DNA of 64,000 bases from a bacterium (GTDB lineage: Bacteria; Patescibacteriota; Microgenomatia; UBA1406; GWC2-37-13), in the NCBI GenBank assembly GCA_021833625.1, contig JAKBEU010000001.1, positions 463,783-527,782 on the forward strand, given 5' to 3'. Positions 27,416 to 36,064 of the stretch are shown in pieces. The translations under genes were made by a program, and so were the position numbers. Under the pieces are notes generated by a model. That model did not search any database. It was not told the DNA's origin and saw only the letters and a program-made list of their open reading frames with translations. Positions within the stretch are counted from its first letter, which is position 1. Every line of letters starts with the position of its first letter.

Positions 27416-29233
27416 TTATTGTATCATGCCATTCTCACTCCCCGGGAGAGTCGGTTTCTTTCGTGACAGAACAATAAGAACTATCAAAAGTATGATAAAG
27501 CCGACTATTGATACGATTATCCACCAATACGTATTGATAACCGTCATAACGGTTGACGTTGTTGACTTATTTTGATTTGCTGTCGTGTTATTGCCCAAAG
27601 TGACGTTTGTCTGCGGCTTTGGCGATGGTTTGACTATATCTTTTATGGTTCTGTTTTGAACATCGCGGTAAGAATACAGATCTATCTTCTTTTCAACAAT
27701 TGTCTTCTGATTTGAGCTAATGAACTGAGATGTGCTTGTTTTGATGACTGATCCGTCAGCCGTAACAAAGCGCAATTCATACGGAAAGCGGGGCAGGTAT
27801 TCTGATGTTATCTTGAAATATCCCGTTTCATCTGCCATAACGGATGAAAACGCTTTATTTGACATTGTTTCATATACTTCAACCGTTGCCTTGGGAAGCG
27901 CCTGTCCGGTTGTTCCATATGCATACCCTTCCAGATATTGGGGAATGGGCTCAAAGTGCAACGTTGTCGTACCGGGTGTTTGTGCAGAAACGATGGGAAT
28001 TATTTTCCGCAACAATGCAGCAATTGTGTGCAGTAAATCATTATTTTTTACCGCAACTTTCAGGGGCGTTTTTACCATTTCAACGTCGCTAAAGATCTCT
28101 ACATATTCTGGCGTCTTTTCAAGTATGTTCTGATCAATTTCCAAGTCAAACTTCCCCCATTTATCCGCTTGGGTCGTTGCAATAGTCCTGTAAGGAGTCT
28201 TCACTGTCGGGTTGCTTGCCAGTACTTTTACCGATTTTGCATTGATGGTGGTAAGCGGGTGAGATACGGTTCCCTCAATTGATAACACTCCGCTGGGGAG
28301 CACTTCATAAAAATACGACATCATCTTTGGGGGTTGTACCGTTACTGCCGAAACCGCAGCGATGTCGCGATGCTGAATTACTCCTTTTTGCTCAATGATC
28401 TCCCCTGTTTGAATAGGATACAGATCCGCATACGCTTTCGTATAGTTCGTATCAACAAGCGAAATATCTTTCACTGAGGTCGGAACGGTCACAAGCTTAT
28501 AGCTTCCATCCGGAACGACAAAACTGAACTGTCCGTCTTCTTTCGTTATTTGCGGATTAACGAGATTTCCTCCCACCACGTCAGATGTCGTCATCGGGAC
28601 ATAAGTACCGTTTTTATTAAAAAGAAGCGTCACGGAAGCGCCTGAAATAGGCTCAAGAGTCTGGCTGTCAAATACGCGTCCGTAGGGGTCCCACGAAATG
28701 GTGACGCATTTTTTATCCGCCTGTTCGAATGAAAATGTTCCCTGCTGCTGGCCTCCTGCTGTTCCTGTCTGTGTGGTAACGGGCGTCCAATAATTCATTG
28801 CAAGGAATTTTCTGTTCATGTGTGCCGAATGACTTTCCCATTCGATGTTACCAAGGTCTCCTGTCCCGTCGCTTGTCATCGGATTTACCTGAGGACTTGT
28901 TCCGTCAGCTTTGTACAGCCCGGTAAACTTGTATCCCGAAATTCCCGTATTGTCTTTTTTATACACTGCTTGATCGGAAGCTGCTTTTCCTGTCGTGCAG
29001 ACCTGACCGTTTGCTGTTGCAAGACATTCGACGATATACGTTTCCGCATTGGGAATCGGTTTCGTATCTTCAGTAAGAAGGGTCTGTCGGAATGCCGCAT
29101 TCCCTTTCCCCGAAAGTGCCTTCACGGGTTTTAGACAAACCCACCGCTCCGTCTGGGCAGCTTGTCCGAAGATGGTAGGAGCAAAAATGAAAAAGGCAGT
29201 CATTGTTAGGACGACAGAGAGGATTTTTTTCAT
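27416..29233 (-). CDS. Secreted, membrane-tethered protein with carboxypeptidase-regulatory-like domains
   Basis: 605 residues. Signal peptide (VVLTMTAFFIFAPTIFGQA) at the N-terminus and one TM helix near the C-terminus (WWIIVSIVGFIILLIVLIVL) followed by a short cytosolic tail. In between, several beta-sandwich modules of the CarboxypepD_reg/CNA-B kind are visible: SGASVTLLFNKNGTY...DGQFSFVVPDGSYKL near residue 200 and EGYAYGTTGQALPKATVEVY...ETGYFKI near 440. Such modules build stalks on the cell surface. A near-consensus promoter (TTGACA, 18 bp, TATAGT) gives a leaderless transcript. The exact role is unknown. Confidence 0.7.
   Translation of the reverse strand: MKKILSVVLTMTAFFIFAPTIFGQAAQTERWVCLKPVKALSGKGNAAFRQTLLTEDTKPIPNAETYIVECLATANGQVCTTGKAASDQAVYKKDNTGISGYKFTGLYKADGTSPQVNPMTSDGTGDLGNIEWESHSAHMNRKFLAMNYWTPVTTQTGTAGGQQQGTFSFEQADKKCVTISWDPYGRVFDSQTLEPISGASVTLLFNKNGTYVPMTTSDVVGGNLVNPQITKEDGQFSFVVPDGSYKLVTVPTSVKDISLVDTNYTKAYADLYPIQTGEIIEQKGVIQHRDIAAVSAVTVQPPKMMSYFYEVLPSGVLSIEGTVSHPLTTINAKSVKVLASNPTVKTPYRTIATTQADKWGKFDLEIDQNILEKTPEYVEIFSDVEMVKTPLKVAVKNNDLLHTIAALLRKIIPIVSAQTPGTTTLHFEPIPQYLEGYAYGTTGQALPKATVEVYETMSNKAFSSVMADETGYFKITSEYLPRFPYELRFVTADGSVIKTSTSQFISSNQKTIVEKKIDLYSYRDVQNRTIKDIVKPSPKPQTNVTLGNNTTANQNKSTTSTVMTVINTYWWIIVSIVGFIILLIVLIVLSRKKPTLPGSENGMIQ
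27418..27426 (-). promoter_or_regulatory. Extended -10 promoter of queA
   Basis: Minus strand TG-A-TACAAT, then 6 bases (AAGCAG) and ATG 27411. It overlaps the stop codon of the upstream secreted-protein gene. Confidence 0.5.
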
Positions 29234-29241
29234 ATAACTTC

Positions 29242-29271
29242 ACTATACTTCACTCTCGAAGATGTTGTCAA
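29242..29271 (-). promoter_or_regulatory. Promoter of the secreted tethered protein
   Basis: TTGACA (29271-29266), 18-bp spacer, TATAGT (29247-29242), 8 bases to ATG 29233. Confidence 0.6.
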
Positions 29272-29801
29272 GCAAAGGAATTCACCTTTTTCTGTCCGCG
29301 TTCAAGGTCAATGAAGGTATAAGCGATTCCGTCGGAGGACAGTCTGTCTTCTTTTCGTATGATTTTTGTAAATGTGCCATATTCCGGAAAATAGGTGTCC
29401 CCTTCTACCTCTTTATGTACAAGAGTCAGATACAGCCTATCTGCCCTGCCAATTGTTTGCTGAAAAATAGAAGCGCCGCCGGAAATAAATACCTCTTCCC
29501 TCTCTATCTCTTTAGCCTTTTCCAAAGCCCCATCTATTGATGTAACCACATGGCAATTTTCATACGATACAACGTATGACGGATCTTTGGTTATGATAAT
29601 AGTTTTTCTTTCGGGAAGCGGCCTTTTGCTTTTCTTGTAATACTCCATTAATGATTCAAACGTCGTTCTCCCCATTATCACCGTATGGTGAAGAGTTTTT
29701 TCCTTAAATCGGATAAGGTCCTCTCTTATATGCCACGGGATTCTGTTTTTATTCCCGATGACCCTACTGTCATTTAACGCCGCAATGAGGGAAACAATCA
29801 T
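29268..29801 (-). CDS. folA: Dihydrofolate reductase
   Basis: 177 residues. Typical DHFR blocks: SLIAALNDSRVIGNKNRIPW at the N-terminus, the acidic catalytic residue in REDLIRFKEKT, VIMGRTTFESL for NADPH, and EVFISGGASIFQQ. It regenerates tetrahydrofolate from the dihydrofolate made by ThyA. Its ATG overlaps the thyA stop by 4 bases (ATGA), so the two are translationally coupled, as often seen. Confidence 0.93.
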   Translation of the reverse strand: MIVSLIAALNDSRVIGNKNRIPWHIREDLIRFKEKTLHHTVIMGRTTFESLMEYYKKSKRPLPERKTIIITKDPSYVVSYENCHVVTSIDGALEKAKEIEREEVFISGGASIFQQTIGRADRLYLTLVHKEVEGDTYFPEYGTFTKIIRKEDRLSSDGIAYTFIDLERGQKKVNSFA

Positions 29802-30757
29802 TTCTTTTCAAAAAATCCCCCGGAGACGGAAAGCGGAGCTTTTATCGGCGGATGGAATTTATAATCGTTCAGCTGTACAAATTCGGGTTTGAATTCATCT
29901 ATTGTCGTGAAGGGTTGTGTAAAGGAAACGGTCGGAAATGCAAACGGTTCCCTTTGCAGCTGTTCCCTTACCTGATCCCTATGGCTTTCATAGATATGCA
30001 CGTCTCCGAATGTGTGTACGAATTCTCCCGGTTTGTATCCGGTGATTTTAGCCAAAATAAGAAGAAGCAGTGCATAGCTTGCGATATTGAAAGGAACTCC
30101 CAAAAACACGTCAGCGCTTCGCTGGTAAAGCTGGAGCGACAGCTTTCCATCAAGAACATCAAGTTGATACATATTATGGCAGATGGGAAACCGTGAGGCG
30201 TCTTTTTTTTCTGCCATCGTATAGAGATATTCCGGATTCCACGAGTTCACGATAAGATTGTGCGCATTTGGATCATCTTTTATCTCCTCAACAACCCAAG
30301 CGACCTGGTCGATAGTACGTTTTGTACGGGTTGGCCAACTGCGCCACATTTCCCCGTATATTTTCGGCAAATTCCCGCTTTTTTTGGCAAATTCCGCATC
30401 ATTTTTTATCTTTTCAATAAACGTTTCTTTTGGGAGAATCTCACTTTCCGGCGTCTTTACAATAGCACATTGTTCACGGTATATTTTGTACGGATAGTCG
30501 TCCCATATGTGGACATTGTTATCGACTAAATATTTGATGTTCGTCTGGCCTGACAAAAACCAATACAGTTCATGTAGAACCCCTTTCCAATATACTTTTT
30601 TTGTGGTGAGAAGCGGAAACCCTTTGGATACATCAAAGCGAAGCTGACGCCCAAAGACCGAATAAGATGCGTCCCCCGTCCCCCTATCCACTTTCCGCAC
30701 TCCGCTGTCTAAAATGTCCTGAAGAAGGTTAAGATATTGATATTCCGGATGCTTCAT
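29798..30757 (-). CDS. thyA: Thymidylate synthase (ThyA type)
   Basis: 319 residues. Conserved LRFDVSKGFPLLTTKKVYWK, catalytic Cys in RFPICHNMYQ (a slight variant of LPPCH), RSADVFLGVPFNIASYA, and HTFGDVHIYESH. It converts dUMP and methylene-tetrahydrofolate to dTMP and dihydrofolate. It is coupled to folA. The dUTPase-like gene upstream (127 bp away) would make its substrate dUMP, so the three form a small dTMP module. The start has TATAAT 9 bases upstream. Confidence 0.95.
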   Translation of the reverse strand: MKHPEYQYLNLLQDILDSGVRKVDRGTGDASYSVFGRQLRFDVSKGFPLLTTKKVYWKGVLHELYWFLSGQTNIKYLVDNNVHIWDDYPYKIYREQCAIVKTPESEILPKETFIEKIKNDAEFAKKSGNLPKIYGEMWRSWPTRTKRTIDQVAWVVEEIKDDPNAHNLIVNSWNPEYLYTMAEKKDASRFPICHNMYQLDVLDGKLSLQLYQRSADVFLGVPFNIASYALLLLILAKITGYKPGEFVHTFGDVHIYESHRDQVREQLQREPFAFPTVSFTQPFTTIDEFKPEFVQLNDYKFHPPIKAPLSVSGGFFEKK

Positions 30758-30884
30758 AATTATGAAATTATAAATTCTAAACTCTAAATCCTAAACAAAT
30801 CATACAAAATTTAAAATTTTATACAACGTGTTTTTACGATTAAAATTTAGGACTTGACGAGAATTTAGTGTTTAGGTTTTTATC
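30758..30884. repeat. AT-rich intergenic spacer with degenerate CTAAA heptamers in inverted halves
   Basis: The left half contains TCTAAAC, TCTAAAT and CCTAAAC in tandem; the right half contains the reverse complements (TTTAGGA, TTTAGTG, TTTAGGT). The thyA promoter (TATAAT, 9 bases before the start) is at its left edge. No open frame or RNA gene is seen. Confidence 0.5.
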
Positions 30885-31424
30885 CTATATTTGTTTTTCT
30901 CTCTTTTCCGTCGTTACCCTTCCCCCTTGCCACTGTCCCTTGTACTGTGTCCCGCCTCCATCTACCCATTCAAACTGTGCATGGACAAAGCGTGCTCCAA
31001 GCTCCATAACTACCGTAATGGGGCCTTCATTCTTGAGTCCGAAGGTCAGTTTTCCGCAATATCCTGGCGCCCCATTTCCCGTCCTGAGGAAAAGCCCGCT
31101 TCTGAAAGTAGTTGTCCGGGGTTTAAAATTAACTGTGATATCGAGGGGAAGATTGACCTTCTCAATGGTACTCACAAGGAAAAAATCGCCCGGTTTGATT
31201 TCAATAGTACTGAGTTTTCCTTCCACATATTCTGCAACCTTTTCTATTTTTGGTGTTTCGCGGTGCGTAATCCCGAGGAATGCACCGCCTGAAATTTTGA
31301 ACACTTCTCCAAGCCGCAAATCAAATCCTGCCCCTTCCGGAGTCTTTAAATCGCGCTCTCCCAACCCCTCGACAAGTTTTTTTTCTTTCACGAGTTTTAA
31401 TAGGACGGATGGACCAAGTATCAT
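30885..31424 (-). CDS. dCTP deaminase/dUTPase family enzyme, probably a dUTPase
   Basis: 179 residues from Met at 31424 (MILGPSVLLKLVKEKKL, the usual Dcd start); an in-frame ATG at 31508 lies inside the upstream gene. Motifs: GAGFDLRLG, FKPRTTTFRSGLFLRTG, APGYCGKLTFGLKN, and a C-terminal QYKGQWQGGRV that closes over the nucleotide. In dCTP deaminases a catalytic Glu sits in the ITLEF-type strand; here the place reads LTFGL, so the Glu is missing. Pyrophosphatase action (dUTP to dUMP) is therefore more likely than deamination. It lies 19 bp after the upstream gene and upstream of thyA-folA. Confidence 0.82.
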   Translation of the reverse strand: MILGPSVLLKLVKEKKLVEGLGERDLKTPEGAGFDLRLGEVFKISGGAFLGITHRETPKIEKVAEYVEGKLSTIEIKPGDFFLVSTIEKVNLPLDITVNFKPRTTTFRSGLFLRTGNGAPGYCGKLTFGLKNEGPITVVMELGARFVHAQFEWVDGGGTQYKGQWQGGRVTTEKREKQI

Positions 31425-31443
31425 AGGGCAAAAAAATAAATGA

Positions 31444-32229
31444 TTATTCAACAAATCCCATATCTTCAAGCTTAAATTCTTTCTCTCCTCCCAAGAATGC
31501 AACCTCAAAAATAGGAAGGCCGAGTGCCAGCCGTTTTACGGTTTCCATGAGCTGATCCTCCATCGTATCTGATAAAGCTAAAAATACCGCTTCTTCATCA
31601 AGTCCTCCGTTCAGATCTATCGCTTTTGTTTCGATAAGTTTTTTTGCCAGCAAACGGTGACGTATATCGGCAAGCGTCCTGTGAAATACAAAAATCTGCA
31701 CGTTTCGACCTCCATCTTCCCGCCCCAAAGTAAACTGAGGCATCACGCCATACTGTCCCTTAATAAAAAGCGCTGCGGATTCCTGATGATCTTCATGCAA
31801 TACCACTTCCTGTACTCCCTGCTTTTTAAGGACACCAAAACTGCTCTTTATAAAATCAAGCTGCTCTTCCGTCAGATTGTAACTTTGCAAATCAAGTCCT
31901 TCCTGTTTGATATGCCCGCACCCCCCTAATACTTTCCCGACCTCTGCATGCGAATCGGTGTGAAAGCGAATATTTTTGACGCCTCCCACCACCTCAACAA
32001 GCACGTCAAGCGCTTTTTGCATATCAAGGGTATACCCGAAAGTATTTGCCATCGCAAAAATGGCGCCCAGCTCCCCTGCATCGGCCCCGGGAATGGCAAG
32101 TGCCGGCAGATCATCACTGTTGCCATATCGGCCATCAATACATCTGCTTAAAAGATTATTTTTCGCCGAATAGGTATTCTCTAAAATAAGATCGGTCATT
32201 TGTTCTTTAGAAAGGGTAAATTTTTGCAT
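31444..32229 (-). CDS. CDCA/beta-carbonic-anhydrase-like protein of unknown function
   Basis: 261 residues from ATG 32229, chosen because an extended -10 (TG-C-TAGACT) ends 8 bases upstream. Cytosolic. Residues C30, D32 and R34 form CIDGR, like the Cys plus Asp-Arg dyad of beta-class carbonic anhydrases; H94 and C104 (DSHAEVGKVLGGCGH) are nine residues apart, the spacing reported for the metal ligands of cadmium carbonic anhydrase (CDCA). PGADAGELGAIFA lies between. Activity is untested; the fold assignment is a motif-level inference. It precedes the dUTPase-like gene by 19 bp in the same direction. Confidence 0.5.
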   Translation of the reverse strand: MQKFTLSKEQMTDLILENTYSAKNNLLSRCIDGRYGNSDDLPALAIPGADAGELGAIFAMANTFGYTLDMQKALDVLVEVVGGVKNIRFHTDSHAEVGKVLGGCGHIKQEGLDLQSYNLTEEQLDFIKSSFGVLKKQGVQEVVLHEDHQESAALFIKGQYGVMPQFTLGREDGGRNVQIFVFHRTLADIRHRLLAKKLIETKAIDLNGGLDEEAVFLALSDTMEDQLMETVKRLALGLPIFEVAFLGGEKEFKLEDMGFVE

Positions 32230-32237
32230 ATGAGCAA

Positions 32238-32246
32238 AGTCTAGCA
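32238..32246 (-). promoter_or_regulatory. Extended -10 promoter of the CDCA-like gene
   Basis: TG-C-TAGACT on the minus strand, 8 bases before ATG 32229. Confidence 0.4.
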
Positions 32247-32300
32247 AATGAAAAAAGGTATATCAATACAAACGGGGCCGCATAAGATATACTTAAACAC

Positions 32301-33287
32301 ATGGACAATTTGACGACCGTTTTTGACCCCACGCAAAGCGATTCTCAAAGCAAAGTGCGGGGAGTGGGAAGATATATGTCGCTCCTCAAAGACTCATTCC
32401 CGGCATGGAATTTTTCAAACACCCTTCTCCCCTCTACCGTGTTTATCAATCCTTTTGTCAATCTCCTTCAGCCTCCCCATATCGCAAAAAAATATGGAAA
32501 AAAACAGATTGGCGTCATTTACGATCTCATTCCTATCAAATATCCCGCCCATTTCCCGGCAGGACTGCGCGGGAACATTTCTTTCCTCCGGAATAGATTT
32601 GCCATGCGGACATATGACCACTTTGTAACAGATTCGCATACCGCAAAGCAGGATATTGTCGACATTCTCCATATACCAAGCAACAAAATTACCGTCATTT
32701 ACCCTTATGTTACCGACAGCACGGAGGGGGCAAAGCCTTCCCTTCCGCCCAGTTATTATCTGTATGTGGGGGATGCAACGTGGAATAAAAATCTTGTCAA
32801 TCTTGCAAAAGCAATAAAACTGGGAACAGTCCCTTGTGTTTTTGTCGGAAAAGTCTTTTCCACTCCGGAAAAGATAAACATCTCAAACGTTTGGACGGCA
32901 GAGCTTGTGGAGTTTTTGAAAATGGCACAGGATGATTCTCGGTTTGTATTTCCCGGGTTTATTAGCGACTCCGAATTGACGACGTTTTATAAAAATGCTC
33001 TTTGTAATATCCTTGTCTCGCGGGATGAGGGGTTTGGATTTTCATATGTTGAAGCGGCAAAAAACAGCACCCCCTCTCTTCTGGCCGACCGCCCCATTTT
33101 CCACGAGACGGCGCGCGAGGCGGCCCTTTTTTGCGATCCGGAAAACCCCCAAGCGATATACCAGGAGTTGCAAAAAATAAAGGAAGCGCCGGTACGAAAC
33201 AACTTAGTGTTTAAGGCTTTGGAACGGTCTAAAATGTTTAATAAGGAATCGTTTATCCGGAAGTGGAGTGAAGTTGCAAAACCATAA
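32301..33287 (+). CDS. Glycosyltransferase family 4-like (GT-B)
   Basis: 328 residues, two Rossmann-like halves. N-terminal half has GVGRYM and GVIYDLIPIKYP; the hinge has YYLYVGDATWNKNLVNLAKA (usual: YVGR..KN...L..A); the C-terminal donor site has FPGFISDSELTTFYKNA, then EGFGFSYVEAAKNSTPSL, the EGFGxxxxEAxxxGxP motif with the catalytic Glu. It should add a sugar from a nucleotide donor to a surface glycan. Start supported by TATACT 7 bases upstream (32288-32293). A small membrane protein gene follows by 1 bp. Confidence 0.85.
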   Translation: MDNLTTVFDPTQSDSQSKVRGVGRYMSLLKDSFPAWNFSNTLLPSTVFINPFVNLLQPPHIAKKYGKKQIGVIYDLIPIKYPAHFPAGLRGNISFLRNRFAMRTYDHFVTDSHTAKQDIVDILHIPSNKITVIYPYVTDSTEGAKPSLPPSYYLYVGDATWNKNLVNLAKAIKLGTVPCVFVGKVFSTPEKINISNVWTAELVEFLKMAQDDSRFVFPGFISDSELTTFYKNALCNILVSRDEGFGFSYVEAAKNSTPSLLADRPIFHETAREAALFCDPENPQAIYQELQKIKEAPVRNNLVFKALERSKMFNKESFIRKWSEVAKP

Positions 33288-33288
33288 T

Positions 33289-33483
33289 ATGGATGTTTTT
33301 TACTATGTCGGAGCATCTCTTCTCTATATTATGACGATACACTTTGCCTTTGCAACAAAGGGGCAGTTTAATCTGTTTATGATTGCGGGGGCTTTCTTCT
33401 TCGGAGGAGTCGTGGGGTGGTATATCGGATCTTATGCGGTTGGATTTGCCATAAGTATTATTCTTTCGCTTTTTATTTGGTAA
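33289..33483 (+). CDS. Small membrane protein, two TM helices
   Basis: 64 residues from ATG 33289, which follows the TAA of the glycosyltransferase by one base, so translation is probably coupled. The two hydrophobic stretches (YVGASLLYIMTIHFAFA and FMIAGAFFFGGVVGWYIG) are joined by a short polar loop TKGQFN, and a third hydrophobic tail follows. No family recognised. It could help anchor the glycosyltransferase, by position only. Confidence 0.55.
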   Translation: MDVFYYVGASLLYIMTIHFAFATKGQFNLFMIAGAFFFGGVVGWYIGSYAVGFAISIILSLFIW

Positions 33484-33494
33484 TTTCCCGCCTT

Positions 33495-34325
33495 TTATAT
33501 TTTAAAGAGGGCTTTTGCATTCTCGGTTGTTTGCTTTGCCACATCTTCAATCGAAATTCCCTTCACCTTTGCAACATACGCGCCAATAAGCGGAATATTT
33601 CCGGGAGTGTTGGGATATAATTTTTGTGATTTCAGCGGTTCCGGCAACAAAAACGGCGAGTCAGTTTCAAGGACTAACATTTCAAGCGGAACCTCACGAA
33701 TGAATGACTGTTTGTCCGCATCAAACGTGATGTCTCCATCTATTCCGATATACATATTATGCTCCTTTGCAAAAGACAACAACTCTGCGTCAGCCTCACA
33801 ACAGTGAAAAACAGACCGTTTTTCAAGACGGAAATCCCAAATGCGTGTCAGGAAAGGAAGAAGCTCTTTCTTTGCCTCCCTATTGTGCAGAATGAGACTT
33901 TTTTCGTAGCGGAGTGCAAGTTCTATTTGTTTTTGGAGCAGTTCGACCTGTTTTTGAATAAACCCTTGCGATATTGTGTAATCCGCATATTTGGTGTTCT
34001 CGTATTCATGCCTATCAAGTCCCACTTCTCCTATTGCAACAACTTTCTTACTAAGGAGAAGTTTCTCAATTTCAGCAAGTTGCTGTTTTGTATCCTGTTC
34101 CGACTTTACTTCATACACATGATGGGGATGAATGCCAACGGCGGCATATACATGTTCAAATTCGCCCGTCATTTCGACGGCTTTTCGGGAAGAGGTGCCG
34201 TCCGTTCCCGGGACTACCAGATACAAAACGCCTGTCGCATTTGCTTGTGAAACCACCTCTTTCAAGGTTTTATTAAACCGCTTAAAATTCAAATGACAGT
34301 GTGTATCAAAATAAGTTGCAGTCAT
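33495..34325 (-). CDS. tatD: TatD family metal-dependent hydrolase (deoxyribonuclease)
   Basis: 276 residues. TIM-barrel metal ligands: HCH in FDTHCHLNF, Glu in IGEVGLDRHEY, His in LILHNREAKKE, His in SVFHCCEAD, and Asp in LVLETDSPFLLP. These match TatD-type DNases that act in DNA repair or degradation. The C-terminus ends in a usual NAKALFKI helix (N.LF). Its stop is 11 bp from the convergent small gene. The start lies 29 bp from the divergent surface gene. Confidence 0.92.
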   Translation of the reverse strand: MTATYFDTHCHLNFKRFNKTLKEVVSQANATGVLYLVVPGTDGTSSRKAVEMTGEFEHVYAAVGIHPHHVYEVKSEQDTKQQLAEIEKLLLSKKVVAIGEVGLDRHEYENTKYADYTISQGFIQKQVELLQKQIELALRYEKSLILHNREAKKELLPFLTRIWDFRLEKRSVFHCCEADAELLSFAKEHNMYIGIDGDITFDADKQSFIREVPLEMLVLETDSPFLLPEPLKSQKLYPNTPGNIPLIGAYVAKVKGISIEDVAKQTTENAKALFKI

Positions 34326-34341
34326 ATAAGCAATTGAGTAT

Positions 34342-34347
34342 TATTAT
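34342..34347 (+). promoter_or_regulatory. -10 element for the proline-rich surface protein; overlaps a minus -10
   Basis: TATTAT (34342-34347) ends 7 bases before ATG 34355. On the minus strand TATAAT (34348-34343) overlaps it and could serve tatD with a leader of about 10 nt. Confidence 0.4.
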
Positions 34348-34354
34348 ACGTATA

Positions 34355-36064
34355 ATGCGTACAAAGTGGAGTGTGGTTATCAGTCTGCTTGTTTTTCTTC
34401 TTATCGGACAACAGGTCTTGTCATCTTTTTCCCGGAAATCAAATTTATTGGCCGTTTACATCCCACCACAAACTTTTTCATGTAACCTTCAAGACATACA
34501 AAGAGGATATTTAAGAATGGACAGTTACGTGCAACAATGTATTGATGGGTCATATGATAGTCCTCAATGGTGCTGTGTGTGTTTTATCCCGACTGATTAT
34601 GTGTATTACAGTTTTCTCTCTCCGACTCCCGCATCATGTGGGGAGCTTTATCCCTATTTAACCAGTACTCCAATTCCAACCAACACCCCCATTCCCACAA
34701 ATAGCCCACCGAATGCTCCTGACTTGTTTTATCCTGCCAACGGCTCAGCAAATGTAGGGATATACCCGAACTTTGCTCTCTCTTCTACTGATTATGAACA
34801 GAATCCCCTTCAATACAAAATAACTCTCTGTAAAACTTATCCGTCAAACTGCCAAATAGTTCTTAATACCACATATGGAGGCTGGTCAAAGTCCTCATAT
34901 TTGTCAGGAGAACAGGCAAACTGTACCCTCCAGAGCCCGCTTGAACTTGACACGAGATATTATTGGTCGGCACAGGCAATTGATCAAAGCGGATCAAATA
35001 CATGGAGCAGTCAAAGCTCGACATATTCCTTCCGGACTATTCTCCCAACCCCCACCAACACGCCAACTCCTACCCCAACCCCTCTTTCGGATATCGGCTC
35101 AGGAGGATTCAGTTCGGGAGGCGCAGGCTCGAGTTATTTTATTTCAACAACCTTTACTACTCCTACCCCGACTCCTGTACATCAATTACCTACCCCGACT
35201 CCTCCGTCGCTTCTTGATGAAATAATGCATACGTTTGCACCCACTTCAACCCCCATCCCCACTCCTACCCGGATACTCACGCGCATCCCAACACAAGCTC
35301 CCAACTCCCAAGCTAGTCAGGGTCAACCGGCATCTCAGGTCCCCACCGTAATGCCAACCCCTGATATCCCAAGTTCTCTGACTAAAAGTACAACCACCAC
35401 ACAAACAAAACAGCTAAGTGAAATTAATAATGATACGGTTTCCAAGATAACCATCAAGCCTGTTACCGTTGATACGACAAGTGACAAAACACTTCTTCCG
35501 GATGAACAAACGTTGGTAAATGAGTCAATACAAAACAACAGAAACGTCACCGTGACCCTTGAAGGAAAGAACGGACAACAATTCTCAACACAAGGAAACG
35601 AATTCATTATCAAGCGGACTAATCAGCTTGTGTCCATCAAAACACAAGATGCATCAACAACGCAAAAGGCTACTACATCCAAAGCGGCCGCCCCCCAACT
35701 TGAGATAAACTCCAATAACGTTGTTGCGCACTCCAGTCTAACTCTTTCTATTGATCCCCTGAGCGGTATCCTGACGGTTGACACACCAAGCGGTCCGCAA
35801 AAGGTAAGTATTATGCCTGATGAAGCGCTCGGTATCGTAACCGAGCTTAATGCAATCGACAAGAGTCAAGGATCGCGTGATATCCTTCTTATTGCCGATA
35901 AAGGAAAGGTAACGTATCGCATCGAAGGAAATAAGACCGAAAAATTCATCGGAATATTCCCCATACCGCTTGACAAAGTCATTTCACTTTCAGCAGATAC
36001 GGGAGGGATAATAAAGATTAGTTCGACCACACTCGGAACACTCCTTGGACTGTTTACTTTTTAA
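34355..36064 (+). CDS. Secreted protein with FN3-like domain and Thr/Pro-rich linkers
   Basis: 569 residues. Signal/TM segment (VVISLLVFLLIGQQVLSSF) then a short Cys-containing region. One FN3-like domain follows (from PNAPDLFYPANGSANVG to SSTYSFRT), closely related to the three repeats at the C-terminus of the giant LamG protein (GGWSKSSYLSGEQ against GWSASSYASGVQ). Long TPTPTP linkers come next and a C-terminal 200-residue domain with many Ser/Thr and no Cys. Stalk plus head at the cell surface is likely. The Met at 34355 is chosen over 34301, which would overlap tatD. Confidence 0.7.
   Translation: MRTKWSVVISLLVFLLIGQQVLSSFSRKSNLLAVYIPPQTFSCNLQDIQRGYLRMDSYVQQCIDGSYDSPQWCCVCFIPTDYVYYSFLSPTPASCGELYPYLTSTPIPTNTPIPTNSPPNAPDLFYPANGSANVGIYPNFALSSTDYEQNPLQYKITLCKTYPSNCQIVLNTTYGGWSKSSYLSGEQANCTLQSPLELDTRYYWSAQAIDQSGSNTWSSQSSTYSFRTILPTPTNTPTPTPTPLSDIGSGGFSSGGAGSSYFISTTFTTPTPTPVHQLPTPTPPSLLDEIMHTFAPTSTPIPTPTRILTRIPTQAPNSQASQGQPASQVPTVMPTPDIPSSLTKSTTTTQTKQLSEINNDTVSKITIKPVTVDTTSDKTLLPDEQTLVNESIQNNRNVTVTLEGKNGQQFSTQGNEFIIKRTNQLVSIKTQDASTTQKATTSKAAAPQLEINSNNVVAHSSLTLSIDPLSGILTVDTPSGPQKVSIMPDEALGIVTELNAIDKSQGSRDILLIADKGKVTYRIEGNKTEKFIGIFPIPLDKVISLSADTGGIIKISSTTLGTLLGLFTF

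Noticed and set aside
35041..35350. TPTPTP stretches as a DNA-level tandem repeat
   Set aside because: Codon use in the Thr/Pro linkers varies, so this is a protein linker, not a simple sequence array.
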